From Fibrisoma limi BUZ 3 (GTDB taxonomy: Bacteria > Bacteroidota > Bacteroidia > Cytophagales > Spirosomataceae): DNA of 64,000 bases. The stretch lies in NCBI RefSeq assembly GCF_000296815.2, contig NZ_CAIT01000006.1, positions 440,777 to 504,776 of the forward strand, read 5' to 3'. How positions within the stretch are numbered: position 1 is the stretch's first letter; every line of letters starts with the position of its first letter. Of this stretch, positions 43,230-52,889 are shown one piece after another. The notes below the pieces were generated by a model that saw only the letters and a list, made by a program, of their open reading frames with translations, was not told the origin of the DNA and did no database searches. Both the position numbers and the translations under genes were made by a program.

Positions 43230-44558
43230 CTATTTCTTCCCGCTCCGTTTAATGGGCCGACCGTACTTGGCCCGCTTCTCGGCGGCATGGTCGCGCCGGA
43301 CGTTGACTTTTTTGTTCTTGTCAATCTTCTCGTGAAAAGCGCCCCCACCTTCGTCGGGACGGGGCTGCCTGACCGGCGGGGCTTTCATGTGAATCTGCGG
43401 CTTCTCCTCATCGAGCAATTCATCGGAGATGATCAGACGTTCGGGTAGGGACAGAACAGGAATGGGGTAGTTCATCAATGCCTCAATGGCCGCCAGATTT
43501 TCTGACTCCCGTTCCGACACAAACGCGATAGCTTCGCCTTTCCGGTCGGCGCGCCCGGTTCGGCCAATGCGGTGGATATAGGTCTCCGGCTCGTCCGGCG
43601 TGTCGAAGTTGATCACGTGCGATACGTCGGCAATGTCCAGGCCCCGGGCAATGATGTCGGTCGCGATCAGCACCCGGTACGTACCGGCCTGAAAGCGGTT
43701 AACGGTTTCGAAGCGGTAATTCTGCGATTTGTTGGAGTGCATCACCCCCACCTGATCCGGCAGTTCGCAGGTGAGTTCATCGTAGAGCCGGTCGGCCAGT
43801 TCTTTCGTCGCGATGAACACCAGCACGCGGTTCATCTCGGGGTGCAGGTTGAGCAGCCGTTCCAGCAGATTCACTTTTGTGTAGAAATTCGGGACGTTAT
43901 ACACCGACTGCGTAATGTTGTCCAGGGGCGTACCGACGGGAGCCGCTTCGACGCGCACCGGACTGTTGAAATATGTATCGAGCAGGGCCTCAACGTCGTC
44001 AGTGAGTGTGGCGGAGAACAGCAGATTCTGGCGTTTGGGCGGCAACAGGTCCAGAATGGTGGTCAACTGCGCCCGAAAGCCGAGGTTCAGCATCTCATCG
44101 ACCTCATCGATAACGAGTTTTTTAATGGCTTTCATCTTGACAAACTTGCCCGTCAGCAGATCGACAAGCCGACCGGGCGTGGCTACCAGTACATCGACGC
44201 CCTGCTGCACCTCGGCGGCCTGGGTTTTGAGGTTAACACCCCCGTACACGCCGACCGTCACGACGCTCTGGTACGTAGTCAGCTTTTTGACCGCTTCCAC
44301 CACCTGCACCACCAGTTCGCGGGTGGGTACGATGATCAGAATCTGGGGAAGTTTTTCCTTCGAGAACTGAAACTGACGCAGACAGGGGAGGAGGTAGGCG
44401 AAGGTTTTGCCGGTACCTGTCTGCGCAATACCGCATACATCCCGCCCTGACATCACCACCGAAAACACCTTTTCCTGGATGGGCGTCGGGGTGGTGTAGC
44501 CCAGGTCGTTGAGGGCATTGAGGAGGGGTTTATTAAGATTCAGTTCGTCGAATGTCAT
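43230..44558 (-). CDS. DEAD-box RNA helicase
   Basis: A 442-residue RNA helicase. The Q motif is in YTTPTPIQEKV, the Walker A in AQTGTGKTFAY, motif II reads DEVD (DEVDEMLN) instead of DEAD, motif III is SAT in LFSATL, and motif VI is HRIGRTGRADRKG. The C-terminal tail is basic and ends KYGRPIKRSGKK, an RNA-binding extension. The DEVD variation is tolerated in some bacterial DEAD-box proteins. It would unwind RNA in ribosome assembly or RNA turnover. No RNA-degradosome partner is adjacent. Confidence 0.95.
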   Translation of the reverse strand: MTFDELNLNKPLLNALNDLGYTTPTPIQEKVFSVVMSGRDVCGIAQTGTGKTFAYLLPCLRQFQFSKEKLPQILIIVPTRELVVQVVEAVKKLTTYQSVVTVGVYGGVNLKTQAAEVQQGVDVLVATPGRLVDLLTGKFVKMKAIKKLVIDEVDEMLNLGFRAQLTTILDLLPPKRQNLLFSATLTDDVEALLDTYFNSPVRVEAAPVGTPLDNITQSVYNVPNFYTKVNLLERLLNLHPEMNRVLVFIATKELADRLYDELTCELPDQVGVMHSNKSQNYRFETVNRFQAGTYRVLIATDIIARGLDIADVSHVINFDTPDEPETYIHRIGRTGRADRKGEAIAFVSERESENLAAIEALMNYPIPVLSLPERLIISDELLDEEKPQIHMKAPPVRQPRPDEGGGAFHEKIDKNKKVNVRRDHAAEKRAKYGRPIKRSGKK

Positions 44559-44854
44559 GGCCGTGCTGTCAAATTCCGACTGCGAAGGTACGGGCTATCC
44601 GGCGAACCCACCAGAAAAGGGTAGATTATCACTGAAGAGGGTAGGGTTGTGACAAATGTTGGCTCTGCCCCGGTGGTGATGAATTCCGGCCAACAGCCAA
44701 ACCCGTGAATTCCTGTCAGCAAGTGCTTTGAACCGTAGTCCGCTACTGTAGCCATATAGCCGATCAACCATTTGCCATTGTCTGGTAGCGCACTAATCGT
44801 TAATTATGTACATTCCGCTACATCGGTAGCTATAATCACCAAATCAGAACAGTT
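44559..44854. other. Intergenic region between divergent helicase and peptidase genes
   Basis: About 300 bases with no coding frame of note and no strong hairpin. It must contain promoters for both genes. Confidence 0.35.
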
Positions 44855-46750
44855 GTGTTAAACCATCAGCATCACTCATTGCGAAGCCTGATCGTCCTGG
44901 GGTTAGTAACCCTTTGGGCAGGAACCGTGCAGGCGCAGAGTCTCTACATGCCGCGCAATGTCAAAAAAGCGTATCAGAAAGGTACCCGTTCGATGGACGG
45001 CAAACCGGGTAGCAAGTACTGGCAGAACACCGCCCGCTACACGATCAACATCACAGCCACCCCACCCAACCGGACAATTCGGGGCACTGAAGAAATCACC
45101 TACGTCAACAATAGCCCCGATACACTCCGGTTCCTGGTGTTCAAGCTGTTTCTGAACAGCCACCGGCCGGGTGCAGTCCGGCAGTCGGCGGCCTCGCCGG
45201 AGTACCTGACGTCGGGGGTCCAAATCGATAAATACACCGAGAACAACACGGAGAAAAAGTTGCGGGAAACCAGTGCAACCAACCAACAGGTATCACTCAG
45301 CAAACCGCTGATGCCCCGCGATTCGGTGAAGCTGACGTTCGACTGGCATTTCGACGTATCGGTGGAAAGTGGGCGGGAAGGGGCGCTCGACTCCACGACC
45401 TTCTTCCTGGCGTACTTCTACCTGCGTGTGGCCGTTTATGACGACTATTACGGCTGGGACCGGACCACCTTTACGGAAGCACAGGAGTTCTACAACGACT
45501 TCAACAACTACGTTGTCAACGTCAGCGTGCCGAAGAATTACGTGGTTTGGGGAACCGGCGATCTTCAAAATCCCGGTGAGGTCCTGCAGCCGACATTCGC
45601 CCAGCGCCTGAGCGAGTCCATGCGGACCGATTCGGTGGTGCACGTGGCTACGTTGCCCGACATCAACGCCCGGAACGTAACGCAGCAGAAGGAGATGAAC
45701 ACCTGGCGGTTTGCGGCCGGTAACGTACCCGATGTAGCGCTGTGCATCAGTGATCACTACGTCTGGGATGCGTCGAGCGTGGTCGTCGATAAAAAAACGG
45801 GTCGGCGGGCGAGCGTGCAGGCCGCGTTCTTGGACAACGCCCGGGATTTTCACCAGATGGTTAAGTTTGGGCAGCACTCACTGGACTGGTTTTCGAACAA
45901 CTGGCCGGGCGTGCCGTATCCCTATTCCAAAACCACCATTGTGCAGGGCTTCGCCGATATGGAATACCCGATGATGGTCAACGACGCCAGCACCCAAGAC
46001 CTGAATTTTTCGCGTTTTGTGGCCGAGCATGAGATTGCGCACACCTGGTTCCCGTTCTACATGGGCATCAACGAAACCCGCTACGGTTTTATGGACGAAG
46101 GCTGGGTAACGGCGCTCGAATACCTGATCAGTCAGGCCGATCTGGGCTATGAACAGGCCACCCGAAATTTCCAGCAGTTCCGGGTAGCGTACTGGAGCGC
46201 CGACCCATCGGCGGAGCAGGATTTGCCGATCATCACGCCCGCCAACGTCCTGAGTGGTGCGGCTTTGGGGAACAACGAGTACGGGAAAGCGGCCATCGGC
46301 TACCTGGCCCTGAAGGATCTGCTGGGGGATGAGGTGTTCCGGAAAGGGCTGCATGCGTTCATCAGCCGCTGGAACGGTAAGCACCCGAACCCCTGGGATA
46401 TGTTTTACACGTTCAACGATGCGACGGGCAAAAACCTCAACTGGTTCTGGCAGAACTGGTTCTTCAGCAACAACTACATCGACCACGCCATCAGGCAGGT
46501 AGCGACCTCGGCCAATCAAACGACGGTTACGCTGCAAAACATCGGTGGCTACGTTGCCCCGGTCGACATTGTCGCGCAGTATGCGGATGGAACAAAGGAA
46601 ACCTTCCACCAAACCCCGGCGATCTGGCAGGCGAATCAAAGTCAGGCGGTGGTGAAACTTCCGACAAAGAAAAGCGTACAGTCCCTGACACTGGAAGGGG
46701 GCGTATTCATGGACGCCGACCGCAGTAATAATACCTGGAAGGCAAAATAG
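44855..46750 (+). CDS. Exported M1-family metallopeptidase
   Basis: A 631-residue zinc aminopeptidase-like enzyme. A signal peptide ends near TVQAQS. The catalytic zinc site is HEIAH (His392, Glu393, His396), with the third ligand Glu415 exactly 18 residues on, in FMDEGW, as in M1 peptidases. The GxMEN-type substrate motif of true aminopeptidases is replaced by FADMEYPMM. The start is a GTG at 44855. It likely degrades peptides at the cell surface. The MDADRSNNTWKAK end is a short unusual tail. No operon partner is on the same strand. Confidence 0.92.
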   Translation: MLNHQHHSLRSLIVLGLVTLWAGTVQAQSLYMPRNVKKAYQKGTRSMDGKPGSKYWQNTARYTINITATPPNRTIRGTEEITYVNNSPDTLRFLVFKLFLNSHRPGAVRQSAASPEYLTSGVQIDKYTENNTEKKLRETSATNQQVSLSKPLMPRDSVKLTFDWHFDVSVESGREGALDSTTFFLAYFYLRVAVYDDYYGWDRTTFTEAQEFYNDFNNYVVNVSVPKNYVVWGTGDLQNPGEVLQPTFAQRLSESMRTDSVVHVATLPDINARNVTQQKEMNTWRFAAGNVPDVALCISDHYVWDASSVVVDKKTGRRASVQAAFLDNARDFHQMVKFGQHSLDWFSNNWPGVPYPYSKTTIVQGFADMEYPMMVNDASTQDLNFSRFVAEHEIAHTWFPFYMGINETRYGFMDEGWVTALEYLISQADLGYEQATRNFQQFRVAYWSADPSAEQDLPIITPANVLSGAALGNNEYGKAAIGYLALKDLLGDEVFRKGLHAFISRWNGKHPNPWDMFYTFNDATGKNLNWFWQNWFFSNNYIDHAIRQVATSANQTTVTLQNIGGYVAPVDIVAQYADGTKETFHQTPAIWQANQSQAVVKLPTKKSVQSLTLEGGVFMDADRSNNTWKAK

Positions 46751-46774
46751 GCGGGCGCTTTCAGCCCGTGGCAG

Positions 46775-46803
46775 CGGCCCCTCACCAGTACGGCGAGGGG
46801 CCG
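46775..46803. terminator. Bidirectional terminator between convergent genes
   Basis: CGGCCCCTC pairs with GAGGGGCCG and is followed by TTTTGC on the plus strand. It lies between the M1 peptidase stop (46750) and the stop of the minus-strand gene at 46811. Confidence 0.8.
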
Positions 46804-46810
46804 TTTTGCA

Positions 46811-47122
46811 TTAACTGGCCGTGTCGGCGATGACCAGGGTATCGACAAAACCCTCGTAGCGATCATCGATGTTGCCGGAGCCATCGCGCAGCAGGAACGA
46901 AACCCGGTAGCTGACGGAGTTGCCACTAATGGTCGGCTCGCTGATGTCAACCAGTTGCCGTAGAATGTGGTGGTCACCGTCGGTGTAGCGGATGTCGAAG
47001 CCGTTCAGGGCAATCTGGGCCGTGCGAACGTTGCTGGGGAAGGAAACCGTTCGGGGTTCATTCTGGATAATGCCCTTGGTCGAGTCGAACGTGACCCGAT
47101 CCCGGATAAAACGTAGTGCCAT
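46811..47122 (-). CDS. Small protein of unknown function
   Basis: A 103-residue soluble protein without signal peptide. It is a run of beta strands (GIIQNEPRTVSFPSNVRTAQIALNG, FDIRYTDGDHHILRQLVDI, SVSYRVSFLLRDGSGNIDDRYEGFVDTLVIAD), giving a compact all-beta fold with an alternation of hydrophobic and charged residues resembling small lectin-like or jelly-roll modules. No catalytic motif or family name can be assigned. It is a single gene with its own terminator. Confidence 0.65.
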   Translation of the reverse strand: MALRFIRDRVTFDSTKGIIQNEPRTVSFPSNVRTAQIALNGFDIRYTDGDHHILRQLVDISEPTISGNSVSYRVSFLLRDGSGNIDDRYEGFVDTLVIADTAS

Positions 47123-47377
47123 AATACAGACGTTGGTTAAGTGGAAGAATAGGAATAGTTAGTTGGCTGGTACCGGGTGGGGTACGCCAGCAACGGGGCA
47201 AGTTTATGGGTTTTCGGGTAGCCTTTTTAGCAGGGAACTACCTGATCTATATACGTATAAACCATTGATTGTCAGAAGGTAGAATATACGTATAAGTGCG
47301 AGGGGAATACGTAGTGAGCCGCCCCTGTATACTACGTACAGGGGGGCAACTGATCATTCGAAAGTGGCAAAAACTGG

Positions 47378-48778
47378 TCAGGGGGCGGGCACCTGCCGGA
47401 GCGGTCGGGGTTGATGACCGGGCTGGGTAAGAGCCTCGCGCACAAATCCGGTTTTGAGGTGCTCATAAAACGAAACTGGATCGATCAGCGACGCAGCCCC
47501 CTGAGCCATCAGGCCACCGAGCAGCAACTGAAAGATGGCCGAATGCCGGTCGGTCATTTCCAGCACCAGAATGGCCGCTGTAAACGGGGAGCGCACGACG
47601 CCCGTCAGGAAGCCAACCATACCCACCAGAATCAGCATATTGGTGTCGGTTTGGGTAACGTGTACCTGCTGTGCGATGACGTCTCCCAGGAGGGCACCTG
47701 CGCTGAGGGAGGTGGCAAAAACGCCCCCGGCTCCTCCACTACTGTAGCTGAGTGCCATACCGATAAACCGCACCGGAAACAGATACCAGGGGGTCATGTA
47801 GTCGTTCTGAAACAGCAGCCGGTTGATAATGGGCTTGCCCGTTCCGGTGGCATCGGCCCCGAGCCAATACGCCAGACCTGCCAGCATCAGGCCGCAGCCG
47901 GCTACCCAGCCAATCTGAGCCGAAAGTGTCTTGAACCGCTGCCGGAATTTATTCAGCCACAGGAGCGTACGGGCAAAGAACGCCCCCGCCAGGCCGCAGA
48001 TCATAGCTACCAGCACAAGGAGGCCGAACAACCAGGGGGTGGACGTACTGACTTTCGGAAAACCGAGGTACAGGTACGGTCCCAGGATGGTCTGGGCCGT
48101 CATTCCGGCGATGATTACGGCCGTAAAAACCGCCGTACGAAAGCGCGTGATGTGCGTCTGGGTTAGCTCTTCAACTACAAACACGATTCCGCCCAGTGGG
48201 GTGTTGAAGGCAGCCGCCAAACCAGCCGCTCCGCCCGTAACGAGTGCGATCTGACGCGAAAGCTGTGGCCAGCCTGCGGGTTGCAGCCGGTTAATGGTTC
48301 GAAAAATAGCCGCCGAGATCTGAATCGTAGGGCCTTCGCGGCCGATAACGCCCCCGCCCAGCAGCAACACAGCGCTGCTGATTACTTTCACGATGGCCAC
48401 GCGCAGGCTCAGTAGGTAGGAGGTGTAGCCATGAAACCTGGGGTTTGACAATTCAATGCCGGCCATGACCTGGGGAATGCCACTGCCCCGGGCCGCTGGC
48501 GCAAACTTGTATACCAGAAACCACGAAGCGACAAACGCAACGGGGATTATCCCGAAGGCAAGCAGAGGCTGCGTGGCTAACCAGGTGGCGCTGATTTCTT
48601 CGGCCCAGACAAACAATTTTTCATACCCAACCGCCACCAGTCCTGTCACCACGGAGGCTACCCAGAATGGTAAACTTTGCAGAATAATTCGGCGTACCTG
48701 CTCATTATACAACCGGCGGATAATGGTCTGGTCAAGCCAGGCCAGCACCCGAGCATACCGGGAAGGTATATTGGCCAT
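47378..48778 (-). CDS. clcA: ClC-family chloride channel/H+-antiporter
   Basis: A 466-residue ClC protein with about ten or more membrane helices. The chloride-coordinating motifs are GSGIPQ and GREGPTIQ, with the gating Glu at residue 148, and GGVFATSLSAG near the C-terminal half. A second Glu pair, Glu203-Glu204 in VVEELTQ, sits where the proton-coupling glutamate of E. coli ClcA (also numbered 203) lies. The presence of both glutamates points to a 2Cl-/H+ exchanger and not a channel. There are no C-terminal CBS domains. Inner-membrane role in acid resistance or ion balance is likely. Confidence 0.94.
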   Translation of the reverse strand: MANIPSRYARVLAWLDQTIIRRLYNEQVRRIILQSLPFWVASVVTGLVAVGYEKLFVWAEEISATWLATQPLLAFGIIPVAFVASWFLVYKFAPAARGSGIPQVMAGIELSNPRFHGYTSYLLSLRVAIVKVISSAVLLLGGGVIGREGPTIQISAAIFRTINRLQPAGWPQLSRQIALVTGGAAGLAAAFNTPLGGIVFVVEELTQTHITRFRTAVFTAVIIAGMTAQTILGPYLYLGFPKVSTSTPWLFGLLVLVAMICGLAGAFFARTLLWLNKFRQRFKTLSAQIGWVAGCGLMLAGLAYWLGADATGTGKPIINRLLFQNDYMTPWYLFPVRFIGMALSYSSGGAGGVFATSLSAGALLGDVIAQQVHVTQTDTNMLILVGMVGFLTGVVRSPFTAAILVLEMTDRHSAIFQLLLGGLMAQGAASLIDPVSFYEHLKTGFVREALTQPGHQPRPLRQVPAP

Positions 48779-49056
48779 TCGAAAAAAGTGGGAAAGCGTT
48801 ATTTGAGATATAACGCCTTAGCGGGCGTTTGGATTACGGACCTGCCAATTTTAGGTAGATTTTATGAGCGGTCGGGCGTAAAATTCCAGGATGTATAAAC
48901 GGTTCGTATAGTGCCGGCTGCTTTTCATTCGGGCCTGACTACGGCTCGGGTCATTATTCTTGGACATCGCTCCGGTCAGGGTGCAATTTTGAACCAGACA
49001 ACAACGGGGCCGCCGAAAACCGAACAGAGTAGGCACTACACAACAACCAAATCCTA

Positions 49057-49467
49057 ATGAACACGTTTGCAAACCCCAAAACAGAAGGCGCTACGGCTTT
49101 CTCACCGGTAACCAATTACCTGTCTGTCCTGAAGAACTTCCGGAATTTCGATGGCCGTGCCCGCCGGAGCGAGTACTGGTATTTCGTGCTGGCCAACACC
49201 ATCGTTTCCTTCCTCGTTGGCTTCATCGATGGATTGCTGTTCAATGGCGCCCTGTTTCTGAATGTCTTTTACACCCTGGCCATCATCGTTCCGTACGTAG
49301 CCCTGTGCGTTCGCCGGATGCACGATGTTGATAAAAGCGGCTGGTACGCGCTGGTGCCCATCTACAACTTCATCCTCGCCATCACGGAAGGAACCCGGGG
49401 CCGCAACCAGTACGGCAACGACCCCAAGGCTACCACTCTGACCAAAGCCGCGCAGCCGGTAGCGTAA
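49057..49467 (+). CDS. DUF805 membrane protein
   Basis: A 136-residue inner-membrane protein. The family hallmark is FRNFDGRARRSEYWYFVLANTIV followed later by the CVRRMHDVDKSGWYALVPIYNFIL loop, with three to four membrane helices between. DUF805 proteins are widespread and lack a defined biochemical role, with some ties to prophage or envelope functions. It is the first gene of a three-gene plus-strand group, with about 70 bases to the next. Confidence 0.93.
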   Translation: MNTFANPKTEGATAFSPVTNYLSVLKNFRNFDGRARRSEYWYFVLANTIVSFLVGFIDGLLFNGALFLNVFYTLAIIVPYVALCVRRMHDVDKSGWYALVPIYNFILAITEGTRGRNQYGNDPKATTLTKAAQPVA

Positions 49468-49538
49468 TACACGTTTTCTAACCTACGTGAGCGCTGGTAC
49501 TGACTCGGCGGAGTTGTGCCGGCGCTCACAATCAGAAC

Positions 49539-49901
49539 ATGGCAAACCAAAAGACGACAATTGACGAATGGTCGGTGAGAGACCTGGAAGATGGTTCTTC
49601 CATCAACGTTACGGTGCTGGGCTGCACCGAACTGGGCAACCAGTCGCTGCCGGGCGTTCAGGTGATTTACATGGGTAACATCATCAATTATGAACCCTTG
49701 ATGGCTGAGCGCTGGGCGTATCAGGCATCGAAAGCCGGAGTAGACGAATACCTGCTCGAAGACAAATCCTGGACCGTTCACGAGGATCAGTTCGTGAAGA
49801 CGTATCTGGTGGTTGGCGAACCGCTGAAGGCAAAAGTGGAAGTGAAAACTCGTAGTTCGAAGGTCATCGCTAAAGAATACGAACTGCCGTTTGCGGTATA
49901 A
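49539..49901 (+). CDS. Small protein of unknown function
   Basis: A 120-residue soluble protein, predicted mixed alpha/beta, no signal peptide. Conserved-looking parts are SVRDLEDGSSINVTVLGCTELGN, GVQVIYMGNIINYEPLMAERWAYQASKAGVDEYLLED and KVIAKEYELPF. I do not recognise the family. Its stop and the next ATG are two bases apart, so it is cotranscribed with the DUF3828-like gene. Confidence 0.7.
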   Translation: MANQKTTIDEWSVRDLEDGSSINVTVLGCTELGNQSLPGVQVIYMGNIINYEPLMAERWAYQASKAGVDEYLLEDKSWTVHEDQFVKTYLVVGEPLKAKVEVKTRSSKVIAKEYELPFAV

Positions 49902-49903
49902 CG

Positions 49904-50503
49904 ATGGGACCTTACCGCCTTCTGAAATGTATTCTGGCTGGTGTTGGCATTGCTCTCGTGTTGCTGATGGCCGTGCCGGGCTACAGTGAGCCAGCTCCGG
50001 TCAAACCCAGCAAACGAATTCCGGCAACGCCGGTACGCGACTCGATTCAGGTAGCCCAGCGGCTCAATACGTTCCTGCAATGGTATAAAACGAACCTTGG
50101 TACGGTCAGTAAAATCTACCTAGTTAATCAGCAGGAGGGAAAGCCGTACGCCGTCAACTTCACAAATACGGAACAGTATCTGGCTTATCTTAAACAGAGT
50201 AACCTGTTCACCGACCACTACCTGAATGACTGGCGGACGTACTTTGCCCAGCGGGAAGCGGGGTTCCGACTAAACCCGCAAACGGAAGGGCCGCCGATCG
50301 GCTTTGAGTATGACCTGGTGATGCTGAATCAGGACGTTGGCGAACAGATGGCTTCACTGAACCGCATGCAGGTGAAGAACGTAACGGTTCGGAAAGGCCG
50401 TGCTACGGTTCGGTTTACGCTCTTTACGACCTACGATGTTCGGCTGGTACGGCAAAACAACGTCTGGAAAATAAACGAAATCCTGAATCTGGACGCTGAG
50501 TAA
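49904..50503 (+). CDS. Exported DUF3828-like protein
   Basis: A 199-residue exported protein. The signal segment is ILAGVGIALVLLMAVPGYS; a Ser/Glu/Pro-rich linker follows. The globular part has the NTF2-like pattern of DUF3828 proteins: LNTFLQWYKTNL, then strands VTVRKGRATVRFTLFTTYDVRLVRQNNVWKINEI. The final WKINEI motif is typical of these small folds. It probably acts in the periplasm as a binding or stabilising protein; ligand unknown. It is the last gene before a terminator hairpin. Confidence 0.75.
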   Translation: MGPYRLLKCILAGVGIALVLLMAVPGYSEPAPVKPSKRIPATPVRDSIQVAQRLNTFLQWYKTNLGTVSKIYLVNQQEGKPYAVNFTNTEQYLAYLKQSNLFTDHYLNDWRTYFAQREAGFRLNPQTEGPPIGFEYDLVMLNQDVGEQMASLNRMQVKNVTVRKGRATVRFTLFTTYDVRLVRQNNVWKINEILNLDAE

Positions 50504-50547
50504 TACGCCCTGGCTTAACCAGCCCTTGATCAATAAATGCCCGTTAA

Positions 50548-50582
50548 GTCAGCCCGACTTGTGTATATCAAGTCGGGCTGAC
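50548..50582 (+). terminator. Terminator hairpin after the DUF805 group
   Basis: GTCAGCCCGACTT pairs with AAGTCGGGCTGAC around a nine-base loop containing TGTATATC. It ends the transcript of the three genes starting at 49057. Confidence 0.8.
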
Positions 50583-50787
50583 TACGTAGTGAGCTTCCCT
50601 ATTTCGTCTTTAGCCTTCGTGACGGCTAACTTGTCCCAGGGCCGCCCCTAGGGTTGATTTATGCGTTGGTTATGAGTGAGTTATTTAAGTAAGTTGCTTT
50701 GTTGGTATTGGGCATTGATAAGCCAGAACTTGGGAAAAACATTGAAATACTGCTTGAATTAATGCAGTTTTGTACTGAAAACTGACA

Positions 50788-51336
50788 ATGCCTGTGCGTG
50801 TTCTGCTTGCCATCGGTCTGTTACTACTGCTGCTCTATCATACGATAGGGGTATCGGTGGCTGTCTGGTGTTTTGAAGAATCGTATGAGGTAACGTCACC
50901 TGTATCGTCCGGTGATGAATGGAAGGTGGTAAAAATCCCCATCTCGCTGCCATACACTATGTCATGGGAAAATCCGGATGGGCAGACAGGGCTGGTTCAG
51001 GAAGGTGATGAGTTTTACAACATCGCCCACCAGCGCTATGAGAACGATACCCTGTACACGGTCCTGAAAACCAACCGCAATGCCCGCGACCGCTTCGTTG
51101 AGCTGGCTGACCAGGTCAATCAACTCGTCAATCAGGAATCCGCTCCGGCTAAACATCCGCTGTCGGGCCTGCTCAAACTGCTCAGCGAACGAATCACAAC
51201 CTATCTGCTCACCGAGCCGTTCCGGCTTGAGCCGCCCGTAGCTCAGTTGAGGCAGTCGTCGGCGGTGCTGGCCGAGTGGCGGGAACTGCACCCGTCTGCT
51301 CCCTTGTCGGTTCTTTCTCCTCCACCCAGAGCGTAG
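50788..51336 (+). CDS. Membrane-anchored protein of unknown function
   Basis: A 182-residue protein with an N-terminal membrane segment (VLLAIGLLLLLLYHTIGVSVAVWCF) and an otherwise soluble, mainly helical body (RDRFVELADQVNQLVNQES, GLLKLLSERITTYLLTEPFRL). It ends with a proline-rich tail (LSPPPRA). There is no recognisable domain. It is followed by a 114-base gap to the haloperoxidase-like gene on the same strand, so cotranscription is possible. Confidence 0.65.
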   Translation: MPVRVLLAIGLLLLLLYHTIGVSVAVWCFEESYEVTSPVSSGDEWKVVKIPISLPYTMSWENPDGQTGLVQEGDEFYNIAHQRYENDTLYTVLKTNRNARDRFVELADQVNQLVNQESAPAKHPLSGLLKLLSERITTYLLTEPFRLEPPVAQLRQSSAVLAEWRELHPSAPLSVLSPPPRA

Positions 51337-51450
51337 CAAGTCAGTTTGTGCTGACCCGTCCGCTGTCGCCACAGGCAGCGGCTTCGTCTGTTGTTCCCCG
51401 ACGAACAATAGGGACTACGTGTATTTTTCAACCGACAAGACAAGTTTCCA

Positions 51451-52785
51451 ATGAAACGTATATCTGCTATTACCCTGCTGCTGATAGGGCTGGGAGCCTG
51501 TCAGCCCAGCGCCAGTCCGGATGAGTACAACGCGAAAGCGGCTGATCCGGCGTTCCTTCACGATTGTGCCACTCAACTGACCAACGTGATTATTCATGAC
51601 ATTTTCAAACCCCCCGTTGCGAGCCGGATTTACGGCTATACCTACCTGGCGGCTTATGAAGCGTTACGGCCGGCCTATCCCGCCTACCAGCCGCTCATGG
51701 GCCGGCTCAACAAGTCAAAACCGGCTCCGGCACCCAGTCCAAACAGTGAGTACTGCTTTCCACTGGCCAGCCTGAAGGCGTTTCTGACCGTGGGGCGGGC
51801 GCTGACGTTCTCGGAAGATATGTGGAATGAATTTGATGCCCGGTTAGCGCCCCGGCTCAAGGATCTCAGGGTGCCCGACGACGTGTACGAGCGATCGATG
51901 GCGTACGGCGAGCAGGTTGCCAAGCACATCCTGACCTACGCCAGTACGGATCATTACAAGGAAACCCGCGGCTTTCGCTATACGGTAACCAACAAGCCCG
52001 GTACGTGGGTACCCACACCCCCCACCTATGCCGAAGCCTGTGAGCCGCAGTGGAACACCGTCCGGACGTTTACCCTCGACTCGGCGCAGCAGTTCCGCTG
52101 TCCGCCCCCGGCCCGTTACGATCTGGGTAAGAGCAGTTCGTTCTGGAAGCTGACCGAAGAAGTGTATCTGATCGGAAAAAACCTGAGCGACGAGCAGCGG
52201 AGGATTGCGTATTTCTGGGATGACAACGCCTTCGTGACCAATGTACGTGGCCACGTTATGTTCGCCAGTAAGAAAATGACACCGGCCGGTCACTGGGTTG
52301 CCATTGCCACGACGCTGGCCAAACAGAAAAAGCTGACGATGATACAGTCGGCGGAGTTGTATGCACTCACGTCCATTGCGCTGTTCGATGCATTCGTTGC
52401 CTGCTGGGACGAAAAATACCGCAGTGTCCGCATCCGGCCCGAAACAGTAATCAACGCGAATATTGATCCGCACTGGCGGCCCTTTCTGGAAACACCCCCG
52501 TTTCCGGAGTACGTCAGCGGTCACAGCGCCATTTCGGCCGCAGCCGGTACGGTTATCGTGAACCGGCTTGGCAACATGGCGTTTGTGGATTCCACCGAGC
52601 ATCCATTTGGGCATGGTGTGCAAACGTTTGCTTCGGTTGATGAGGCCTACCGGCAGGTGTCGCTGAGCCGGGTGTATGGTGGTATTCACTACCGCGACGG
52701 GGTCGACGAAGGCACTCGCCAGGGCGAGCACGTGGGCCAGTGGGTCGTGCAGAAGCTGTTGCCGTCGGTCGTTGCGGCCAGGTAA
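51451..52785 (+). CDS. Vanadium-dependent haloperoxidase-like lipoprotein (PAP2 superfamily)
   Basis: A 444-residue lipoprotein: the lipobox is IGLGAC followed by QPSASPDE. It carries the PAP2/vanadium chloroperoxidase phosphate-binding pattern in order: KYRSVRIRP (Lys and Arg of motif 1), SGHSAIS (motif 2, with Ser-Gly-His), and SRVYGGIHYRDG (motif 3, Arg and His). The spacing is that of the larger vanadium haloperoxidase-type branch rather than small acid phosphatases. It could be a phosphatase instead; the sequence alone does not separate these. The gene is in front of a long inverted repeat. Confidence 0.9.
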   Translation: MKRISAITLLLIGLGACQPSASPDEYNAKAADPAFLHDCATQLTNVIIHDIFKPPVASRIYGYTYLAAYEALRPAYPAYQPLMGRLNKSKPAPAPSPNSEYCFPLASLKAFLTVGRALTFSEDMWNEFDARLAPRLKDLRVPDDVYERSMAYGEQVAKHILTYASTDHYKETRGFRYTVTNKPGTWVPTPPTYAEACEPQWNTVRTFTLDSAQQFRCPPPARYDLGKSSSFWKLTEEVYLIGKNLSDEQRRIAYFWDDNAFVTNVRGHVMFASKKMTPAGHWVAIATTLAKQKKLTMIQSAELYALTSIALFDAFVACWDEKYRSVRIRPETVINANIDPHWRPFLETPPFPEYVSGHSAISAAAGTVIVNRLGNMAFVDSTEHPFGHGVQTFASVDEAYRQVSLSRVYGGIHYRDGVDEGTRQGEHVGQWVVQKLLPSVVAAR

Positions 52786-52786
52786 T

Positions 52787-52889
52787 GGTACGGTCACCCC
52801 GACCCCCTGAAGGGGGCTTAGCTCCGCTTTGCCGGACATTGGAAGAAGCAGCGCTAAGCCCCTTTCAGGGGGGTGGGGGTGACCGTACC
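52787..52889. repeat. Long inverted repeat between convergent genes
   Basis: Left arm 52787-52822 and right arm 52853-52889 are about 36 bases each with nearly full complementarity; the outer ends read GGTACGGTCACCCC and GGGGTGACCGTACC. A 30-base loop separates them. The right arm ends at the last base of the M61 gene's stop codon. Confidence 0.85.
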
